From Cruorifilaria tuberocauda (taxonomy: Eukaryota > Nematoda > Chromadorea > Rhabditida > Onchocercidae), in NCBI GenBank assembly GCA_013365365.1, contig JABVXU010000094.1, positions 1 to 64,000 of the forward strand: 64,000 nt of DNA. The letters run 5' to 3'. The notes beneath the pieces were generated by a model, which was not told the DNA's origin, ran no database searches, and saw only the letters and a list, made by a program, of their open reading frames with translations. How positions within the stretch are numbered: the stretch's first letter is position 1; each line of letters starts with the position of its first letter. A program made the translations under genes and the position numbers. Shown in pieces: positions 1-10,700 of the stretch.

Positions 1-1036
1 GATTCAGTCTAATCCAAACCTCAAGCAAATTTAATTTATCAGCGATTCTCGAAAGCACATGACAGTATATAAATATTATAGATTAGTTATAATTAATAAA
101 TAATAATAATAATAGTGATTATAATAACTATAATATCATAAAATAAAGTAAAGTCAAATTAAGTAATTATTGATTTGTTTTAACAATCTGCTTTCAAAAT
201 TCAATAAATTAATAGCAACAATTTAAAAGTAAGCAACATATATAAGTAATTATGTGTGGGAAAAATTAATTAATTAAACTAACGACATATTTAGGTTGAT
301 CGAAAGGCCCATCTCACCAACTTTAGTGCTCATAATTGCAACGGATGTGACCATGTCAACAAGTGTAGCCAAGCAGCCTTCATGTAACTGTCCGGACGAG
401 TTCAAATGCGCATTTGTCACATCCATTTCAACTACTACATTGCCTTCCCTCACCGATACTACGCGACACTAAATTAGATTCCATGTAATTATCATTTTAT
501 CATTAATTATAATTGCTTATAAGAAATTCAATTTAAATTTTAAATGAAATTCTTTTTAAATTAAAAATTAAGCCAAATTTAATGAAAAATTTAAATTAAA
601 ATTCGGCGGAAAAAAGAGAGTTACATGAAAGTTCTAAGGATTATGTAATTTTTGGAAAATTTGAAAAAATTATTAAAAATTGTTTAAAGAAAGAAATTGT
701 TCTTAAAGTAAAGAAAAGTATTTAAAATTGTTTACTTAAAAAAAAAAAAAACTTTGCAAAATTGTATGTAAACATTTTTATCTTTATTTAACATTCCTGT
801 GATTTTTTTTTCAACTTAAAATTCGAAAAAAATTAAATATCATATCAACACCAATCAATAAATCAATAATTACCAACTGATTTATTTCGGAATTTCAAGT
901 AGTATCATTTAAGAAGCACTTGAAACTTATTAAGGAAGTAATAATTATTATCATAACTCACATCCCGAACGAATCCAGAAAATTTATCGAATGATTTGAA
1001 AGCTTTTGCTACTAACTGAAAACTTTTGTTAGCCAT
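1..1036 (-). CDS. Acyl-CoA thioesterase 13 (THEM2)-like hotdog thioesterase, 3' end off the window
   Basis: Partial gene. Exon 1 is 962-1036 (25 codons from the ATG at 1034-1036) and exon 2 is 284-468; phases join cleanly with donors GTGAGT and GTTAGT. Exon 2 has the ACOT13-type hotdog core: the VREGNVVVEMDV strand, then NSSGQLHEGCLATLVDM, which carries the HxG-like helix start (here HEG where human has HGG), then VGEMGLSINLNM. In the family this enzyme hydrolyses medium and long-chain acyl-CoA as a homotetramer in cytosol and mitochondria. An AG eleven bases before the ATG looks like a trans-splice site, so the start is probably right. A likely third exon is 1-47 (phase fits; it reads IADKLNLLEVWIRLN, like the KLGDTLxF segment of relatives), but its acceptor is weak and about four residues seem to be missing. 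It lies 0.7 kb downstream of the swiprosin gene on the same strand. Confidence 0.85.
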
Positions 1037-1773
1037 TTCGATAGCTTCTAAAAGATAAAAATTGGAAAATTTGGTTGGATTTAGACTGAAAGAAATTAGA
1101 AATAACCGGATTGGAAAGCTTAATGATCCGAAACAACCGGAAAACACAAAACTGCCTTCTTGAAATTAACTATTCAAATCATTAATTTCTCTTTAAGCCA
1201 TAATTTTTAATATACAATATTAACTTTACTAATTTAATGAAATTCAATTTTATTTTAAAAGTTATTTTTAAGGTTTAAATTAAGGAAATGAATAAACTGA
1301 TATATTTAAACTTCATTTAAGCTTCAATTACTGCAATAAACATAAAATTCTTCAGCTATTATGATCTGATACGATCGATTTCAAATTTTAAAATTTAAGT
1401 GACAAATAGCATTGATAATTTTTTTAAGTGATAGGTAGCATTGATATACGACTTCAACAAATGATTATCAACAGTGATCAATTGTATAAGAAGAATTCAA
1501 TTTTAAAAGTTTTATTTTCCAATCAATATTTTAGAATACAAAAGCGAAATTCCGTCTTGTCTGCTTTAAACAATAAGAAGTATTAAAATTAAAATTTTCA
1601 TAAATTTCAGAAGAAATTTCATACTTTCAATTTTTTCCAATTTCAGTTATATTCCAAATAAACAACATAGCTAAATTAAAAGAGAATTAATTAATTTCGT
1701 TAAACAATTAATTATTGCATGCAATCTTAAAATTCAAAATTCAAGAAATTATTTTCAATTAACAAGTTTCAAA
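1037..1773. other. Spacer between the swiprosin and thioesterase genes
   Basis: AT-rich spacer of about 0.74 kb between two minus-strand genes. It should hold the 3' UTR of the swiprosin gene and the promoter or outron of the thioesterase gene. No further coding frame is supported. The spacing is larger than in tight C. elegans operons, so co-transcription cannot be decided from sequence. Confidence 0.6.
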
Positions 1774-4700
1774 TTATATGAAAACGGATTTATTTGCAAG
1801 AAATTGTTGTCGACGTTGCTTTCGTTCAGCTTCTTCCAACTTTTTCTCTTCTTTTTCAGCTCGAATTTCTTCTTCAAATTTGCTCAGCTTGAATTGTTCT
1901 TCGATCTTTAATTAAAAAAAAACGATTGAAATTTTTTGACGTATGGAAAAATTGTTGGAATCGTTGGAATATTAAGTAAGAAAAGAATTTACTAAAAAAT
2001 TTACAAGAATATACTTAAATGAATTACTTTATTATTCATATTTAATTACTATAATTACATAGGAAAGGAAATTACTAATTAAACTAGAAAGTTATTAAAT
2101 TTTATTGATCAATTTGGCTTATATTCTTTTGAGAAAAGAAATGAATAACTAATCTTTTTTATTATAATTATTTGATTCTTATAATCATGGATAAGAAAAT
2201 TGCTAATCAAAGTCGAAATTCATTAAATTTTACAGATCAATTAAGTTTCTTTTTCCTTAAAAATGAATAACTAATTGATTGTTATAATTGATTATCACTC
2301 GATATGATTATTATAATTAATCATCATTGTTATAATTGATTTACTTGATATGATTATTCGATTGCTATAACTGATTATCACTTGATATGATTATTATTTG
2401 ATTATAATTGATCATTATTTGATATGTTTATCATTTGATTGTTATTTGTTTGCTATAAGTGATCAGTATTTGATATTATTATTTGATTGCAAAGTTTTTT
2501 ATCATGCTTAATTGATTGTTATCATTAGAGATAAAGAAATTGCTAGTCAAAGTAAAAAGTCATTAAATTTTACAGATCAATTTAGCTTCTTCTTTTGCTT
2601 TTCAAAAAAACGAATAAGTAAGTAGCAATAAGTAAGAATAAATAAAGTTCTTTTTGGGGAAAAAGAAAATTAATAGCTAAAGTAACATATTTTAAAATTT
2701 ATTCTCAAATTTCGAAAAAAAGGGAAAAATAAAACTTTAGCTTCGAAGAAATCAGCAGCAGCATGTACTCCTTCCTTGATCACATCCACCGATGCGGCTA
2801 ATTCGTTGAAAACTGTCGCACAGGATAACTGACCGGTCGATGCGTAACGGAATATAAGCATAAACTCACGTGGACTTACTTTTCCATCCTGATCTTCATC
2901 CACCTTAAAAGTTTCAAGAGATTTTTTCTGAACCGAGATATACCGGGAAATAGATGATGCTAACTAACATTCACGATGAGAATTCTCTTGAAATACTTTT
3001 CTTTTTTCATTCCTTGAAATTACTAATAATTTTCGAACAGTGAAAAAAATATAATTTTTTATTTGATTTGATTTCGATTTATCTAATTTTATTGATTATT
3101 GATTTTTTATTAATTGAAATTTGATTTATTTATTATTTGGAAAAAACTTATTTTAATAGCTTTATTTTAAGGAATTTTAGTCTTCTGGAATATTTTCATA
3201 GAAATTATTCTAATATTATTTACTTTTGAAAAAATATAAAAATCACCAATTTGAGCATATTTTTTAGTGCAATATGTGTTTGTGCCTCACCCAATTTCTC
3301 CATCATTCGTTTTAATTCATTGAAATCAATATAATTATCGTGATCTTCATCATATCTATAATTTCATATATAATAATTCATTTTCTTTTAATATATTTCA
3401 CCTAAAATTATTTGATGGAAACATCTCTTGTATTGGTTTGAGTGATATAATTGATATTTGGTTTATGTTACGATGAATGAAATTTAATGAGTGAAAATTT
3501 GGAAGAGAAGAAAAGCTTTCAATTGATAAAATTATATGAGAAACACTTTTTTTCCTATTAAACATTTATATATTTGTTATATTAATTTTTTAAAGTAACA
3601 ATTGATACTTGAAGTTGAAGCAAATTTCAAATCTAAAGTCAAATTTTGAAATGCTTTCAAAACAAACTTTTTAAATGTTTCCATAAAATATTTAATTTGT
3701 TTTCGTGTAAATTCATGAAATTCGGAATAGATAGAAATCTTAGGAGGTTTTGCTTGTTTCACTGGTTCACCTGTAATTATAAATGAATCATAATTGTAAT
3801 AGTAATAATAATAAGCAAAATAATAATTTACTTATTAACTAAAGTAAATCGAAGAAAGATTCAAGAATGTAGATAAGATAGAAAAATTAAAAAAAACCTT
3901 AAGATGGAAAATAAAATCAAAAACCTTCAGCGATCATATTCCTTCTAGCTAATTTTGCAGCTAATTCACCACCATCATTAATTGATGATTGAGAAATTGT
4001 TGAACAAGTTGGTGAATTTAACGCCTGCTTCATATTTATCTTCAAAATATATTTTTATCAATTTAACTTAATCAAATCGATATCACATTAACGCAACAAT
4101 GGATTATTAGCATTGAAAAAATTATTTTTCAAAAAATTTTACAAGCAAAAATAAGAAAAAATCAGGTTACTATTTAATCTTTAATTACCTGAAAGGTATA
4201 ACTTCTGAAAATTCGAACACTTGGCTATGCCATTAATTACTGTGCAGAAAAATGATATCAGTGCATGGAAATTATTTAATGGAATGAATATCAATGGATG
4301 GAAATTATTTCATGGAAGAGATACCAGTGGGTGGAATTTAATGGAGATGATATCGGTGTCTGGGAAAAGATATCAATCCGTGAAATTTAATGGAGAAGAT
4401 ATCAATGTATCGAAATTATCAATGATTAGAAATCGTTTAATGAAAAAACAGAAATAAAGAAAGAAGAAAAGTACTTTGCATGATTAATGCAATGAATCAT
4501 ACAAGAATTGAGATAGTAAATCTTATCATTTGTGTTCCTTTCTTCTTTCCATCCCACTCAAAGATTTTTCAAATTTCAACGATTTTCATGCACCAATTCT
4601 TCCTTATATAAATCCATTTTAGAATTACGAAAAAAGAACGAAGGAAAAAAGGAATGGATAAAATTCATTCAAATGATAAGAACGTTTTAACTTTTCAATG

Positions 4701-7700
4701 ATTTAAGAAATATCAAGTGAAGAGGAAAAATGATGAATCCAATCAACTTAAAAATATAAATTAATTTTCAAAATATAAAATTTGATAAAATTTGAGATAT
4801 TTTACTATCATTCATTTGATTAATTAATACATCGAAATTAGGCTCTTAAAAAAACGAAACGAAAAAGTTTTTTAAAAAAATATCGATATTAGGAAATATT
4901 AAAAATAAAGCATTTTAGCCAAAAAAGAAAATGTCTTTAAAAGAAAGGTAATAAAGGAAGTGGGAATAAATTATTGAATTTCATTTTGGCAAAAATGACG
5001 AGAGTGAAGCCTGGCTAGCTAGCTGGTTAGCCAGATAGTTGTTAGCTGTTAGCTGGCTGAATCTCGATGAGTAACAGCAATTCATCGCATCTATATTTCC
5101 TCTTATGAATGAGGAACAATTTGCTGAGAATATTGAATAGAATCATAGTTTGATAGCATTAGCTAGTAGCTAATAGTTGAAAGCATAAATGATCAGATAT
5201 GAAAATGACCAATGACCAATGTAAAAAAATCTCTCTAATTACCATAGTATTTTTTTCCCTCTGAATTTTTTAATCATTAAAATATGTTATAATTTAACAA
5301 AAAAAAAGAGAAGAAAGAAAGAAAGAAAGGGAAATGAGAGAATGATTGAGAGTGGAAAGTCATTGATTTAAATTTACTGATAAGTTTTCTGATTATACGA
5401 TCTGATTATTTTAATTAATTGTTTTCGACAATACTTAGAATTGATTTAATCAATTAATACTCTCAGTATCGATTGATTAAAGAAGTGATTGAAAATATCG
5501 ATGGCGAAATAAAAAAAACTGGGAATGAAATAATTTTCAAATATTTATTGATTGATTAAAACAATGGTAGTGGGAATGATCTATTTTTGTTGAATGATTT
5601 TTTTTGATAATTGACTTTTGATCAATTAATCATTGTAGCAATTATTGATTAATCATATCATTAATCTTTTTTTTCATTTGCATGAAAACTAAATTGTCGA
5701 CTGTGATAGCTTTTCTGATAATTATTAATTAATCATTTCATTTGCATAAAAATTAAATCATGGAATGTGATAACATTTCTTTCTTTTTTAGTTTTGAAAA
5801 ATTTTGAAATTTAGAAAAAGGAAGTAAAAAATACAAAAAGTCAAGAGGAAGAAATCAGAAAATTATTCAAATTTTAATGCGAATAAAATTTCTTCCAACA
5901 ATTTGCTTGAATTTAAATGATATTTTAATTTTTGATTTATGATACTTTCTTTTCTCATTTTAAAATGCAGCATATGTATTTCTCTTAGATTGATTACCAA
6001 TAAATTGAATTATGTTTTTTTTTTTTGTGGAAAATAAAATGATACGAAATATTTTAATCATGATATTTCTGTTCCGAGTTCAATTTTAATTATGGTATTT
6101 CTATTCCGACTTTAATTTTAATAATGGCATTCCTATTCCGATTTCAATTTTAATTACGGTATTTCTGCTCCGATTTCAATTCTAATTATGGTATTTGTAT
6201 TCCGATTTTAACTTTAATTCTGTGATCTCAAAATAAGAATTATAAAATTAATCTTTTAATCGACTCCTTCTTTAATAATTCATTTTTATTTTATTACTCT
6301 AAATGGAAGTGTAAGTTATGATACGATAAATTGTGATAAAATAATTTTCATGATAAATGTTAGAAATAATTATTACTCTAATTTTTTTCTTCTCTTCCTT
6401 CATTAATTCATTTTATCTTTTACTAAAGTGAATGACTAAGCTATGATAAGATGTGTAATAAATTAATTTTGATAGTCAATCTTAGAAATGTTTATTGTTG
6501 TGTTAAATAGTAATAGGAAATATCAAGATAGGTTAAAGTTCAATGTCCATACTTGGAGGGAAAATCTTTTCATCATCAAATTTTCATCAAAATGAATAAC
6601 TAAAGAGAGGAAAAAAAAGAAGTAGAACCATTTCTTTGTTCAATTCTGATCGAACAAAAAAAATCGATTAAATGAAATGATTGAAATCGAACATCTGGAA
6701 AATTGTTCAGTACAAAAATCTACAATGCACTAAATAATAACCTTCAATTTTTCCTACGAAATCAATGATGTGATGAAAATTTCGAAATAATCTTTTTCTC
6801 TCTTCTTCATTATTTCATCAATTACACGCTCTTATCATTTTCATGATTGCAAAACGAAAAAATAAAAAATAAATTTATTCAGCAAATCAATAATTTTGTT
6901 TGTTGGAAAATAAATTTTGCAATTATTTTAAAATTTTAATTTTAAAATTAAAATTTGATCAAAGAAAAGTTTTAACTCGAAAAAATTGATATAAAATTAT
7001 GAAAATTTAATTTACCGTTTTGATTTACTTCCTCACTTATGAATATATTAAATAAGTTGAGAGATAATGTCGTGTTGCAATAATATATGGATAATAATAT
7101 CGATTAATAATATTAACTGGAATAATATCAGGATATGTTACAATATTAAGTAAATAAAATTTAAACAGCAATATATAGATAATAATATAAATAGTAATAG
7201 ATAACAATTAAGCTAAGACAATAATATTAATTAAGTTGAGACTGAAACAATACTATTAATTAAGTTGACAGAATTCAGATAGTGTAAATAACAATAGCTA
7301 GCAATTTAGGTTAATAATATTAAGCTAAGACAATAACCATTTACTATGCTAATTTACTGTCCGTAATTTTTTCCGGAATCAAGAGAAAAGGTTGCAATCA
7401 AAATGAGATTGGAAATTGTAAGTCTAAACAATTAAATGATTTCTAACGGAAAAGAGAAAGAAAAGCGAAGTGCTATGAAGTGTGAAATTCAAAATTAATT
7501 AAAATCGTACTTCTAATTACCAAAAACATTTTATTCAGCGCTATCTGACTATCAACCGATCAATAATTTTAAAGTAATAATGTTTCATTAAAAGTAATAT
7601 GACTATCAATCGATCGATAATTTTAAACATTAAAAGTAATATGACTATCAATCGATCGATAATTTTAAACATTAAAAGTAATATGACTATCAATCGATCG

Positions 7701-10700
7701 ATAATTTTAAACATTCAAAGTAATATGACCATCAATCGATCGACAATTTTAAACATTCAAAGTAATATGACCATCAATCGATCGATAATTTTAAACATTA
7801 AAAGTAATATGACTATCAATCGATCGATAATTTTTAGTAATATATATACGAATTAAGCCTGAAATTTTTAATTTAATGAATTTTTTCAAAAAGCATTTAC
7901 ATGGTTACCTATGCTACTTTAAATAATTTCCTCAACATTACCAGTATAGTTTACATCTCTTATCACCAGGAAATCATCAATTGATGGCTTCTGATCGTTA
8001 GATTGCTTGAGGATGTAAATGGTAAACATGTGGTAGTATCTCAATGTCAATCTTTTTCCATGATACGAGAAATTGAATGATTAAATGTTCTGATAACAAA
8101 TGAAAGCAATAAATGTTAGCAATTGATTATCAATAATTCTAAATTTTACAAATAAATTATAGTATCGTACTAATAATTTTAGAAATTTCTATGATCGGTA
8201 TTTATTTCTATGGAAAATTAGCTAATCAATAATTTTATGAAATTTTTATTTATTTCACTTTTTTGTTCGATTATTTTTACTGAAAAGTTTGCTAATAATC
8301 AGAAAAAAAAATTGTAAAGCTAAACTTTTATGAAAACGATGAAAATTTTTGTGCTTTTACTTTAATTTTCGTTCTTTCAAAACGATTAATAAAATCAAAA
8401 ATCAAATTCACTCAAATTTTTATGTGAATATTCGATTATTTCTGATCTGATTTCTGATTTTAATCATTAATAAATAATCATTATTGAAAGGGAACAATTA
8501 CAATCATAACTGACAAATGAATATTTGAAATGCGTAATTTAAAGGGAACAATCAGATCAGAAGTGTTATTGAATGGGAATGATCAGATTCGAATTAATCA
8601 CAACTGATAAATGAATATTTGAAATGCATTACTTAAAATATACATTTAATTATCATATTTTAATTGGTTGAGATATCACTTTTTCAATGGATAAAAAGAA
8701 AATTGTGTTTTATTCATCTAAAAGTAATAACTGATTAAATGAAAAAGAAAAAAAATCAATTTGTGAACAAAAAGATGAAAAAAACAATCCTATACGTATC
8801 AAAAAAACAATACGATAAGTCTCACGAAAATATCCTGACAGGTATCAAGAAAATTTCTAGACGAAATCAAGAAGAATTTCGAGAGAATAAAGAAGACTTC
8901 TGACAGGTGTTAAAAAATTGCTCAACAGGATCAAGAAAATATCCTGAAAGGTATCAAGAAGACATTCCGACAGATATGACGAAAACATCCTGACAGGTAT
9001 CAAGATAATATCCCATCAGATGCTTGTTTATAGCGATAGATAATGTGAAATAGAGGTATAAATTGATCAAGATAATTTGAGATTAAATACGAGGATTTAT
9101 TTATGTCAGATGATAATAATACAACGATATACTTTGATAGAAAGTTGACCATAATTTCAAAGTAACCACTTGCATTGAGTTCTCTAAAGCTTAAGTAAAA
9201 ATCAATTTAATGAATGTAAATTAACTCATCCACTTTAAGGATGTAAAGACGTGATTGGAAAGTATTATGAGTGAAAGTGAAAATGAAAGTACATGCATCA
9301 ATACAGGTTGTAACAACAATAGAGAAGATATGAAAGATAGTAATTAGAGGATAATTAATCATCCAAGAATGTTTACAGGTGTAAAAGATGGAATAAACAG
9401 CACTTAAGAAGATAATGATGGAGTAAAAATTTTAAGATATCGTACTTTCCAGAAAAGTACTTTCTATAAAATTCATTTCGTTTTGAGTAAATTTTAATTT
9501 TTATTTAAATTTTACAAATTTGAAAAATTATTTTTCATTTATAGAAATGCCTGTAAAAAATATTTTCATTAATCAAATAATGATACTGAAAATAGAGATG
9601 AAGTAGTATCGAGATTATTAAAATAGTATGAGGTGAAGTTATCGAGGTCACCACGTATGATGCGTAATTTGATTAATGTTACATGATATATAAAAGGTCA
9701 TAAGAGAATATGTTAAAAGTGTAGGAAAAAAATTATTACATATACTGATTGATAGCACTTTACGAAACTGTTGTACTGATAAAGTTACTTACTGATAAGG
9801 CGGGTTTTTTTGAAATTGATAGCAACGGTAGAGGTGGTGGTGGTGATGGTTTTCGAATATTTTTCCATTGTGATTCAATTAAATTTGAATCAATGATGGT
9901 AGTCTTTGGTAAAACAGGTGGCGGTAATTGACTGGTTGATAAGATAAGCTGTGATTTATCACTTTTAGGAACAATGGTTGTTTCGTTCATATCACTGATA
10001 TGAGAAAACGGTGATAAAACATTTTCCGCCGCTTCCATCATTCTTTTCTTTTGTCTTTGTTTTGCTAATTTTGCTTCCAATTCGTCTCTTTCCTGTTGAA
10101 ATTTGTTATAAGATAAAAATTAGCTGATAAAAAAGTTTGAAAGTTGGAAATTAGCTAAATTAAAGGAATAAATTATTAAATAATTTTAATGGATATTTGG
10201 AATTATGAATTTATTAATTTTTAATTGCTGATAAAATTTCTGATAATTGTAATTTAAAAATTATAAGTTGGAAAATATCATGCTGAATAGTTGAAGTAAA
10301 AACTGGAATATATTAAAAATGGATAAATCTAAATAATTTTAATGGATATTTTTAATTATCAGATTTAATAATAATTATAATATCTGTCGAGAACCTTCTC
10401 GAAACTAGATTTCAATTATAAATGCTTATTTCTAATCTTTATATTTCATGAAGATTAGGCCAACATGAGAAACTCAAGGTATGATTTTCTTGAGCAAGGA
10501 CGAAGTTACGATCATGGCTGTGTTACGGTGCCATATTCTCATACGTCAATATCCCATCGTATCTACTGATAGATCAGATCTCCTCATCTCAGTAAAAAAC
10601 TCCCCCCCTTAGTGGAGCGGGGAGAGGGCCACTGTTGTCATTCGGGGTGTGATCCATGCTGTGACCGCTTTGGACTCTTCAAGAAAAATCACTCTCACTC

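Larger units (their letters stand above)
4040..9792. other. Long swiprosin intron rich in minisatellites
   Basis: A 5.75-kb interval that is an intron in the long gene model. It is AT-rich and holds at least four separate tandem-repeat families, listed individually, plus a short minus-strand coding-like frame at 7919-8080. I see no exon that must be inserted here. The donor at 9791-9792 reads GTAAGT. The acceptor before 4039 ends GAAG and is not a strong consensus, so it may instead serve as a trans-splice or promoter-proximal site for the short isoform. Confidence 0.6.

Noticed and set aside
7599..7856. 85-codon frame with a repeated 14-residue unit
   Set aside because: It is simply the translation of the 42-bp tandem repeat. 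No start context, splice signal or non-repeat part supports a gene.
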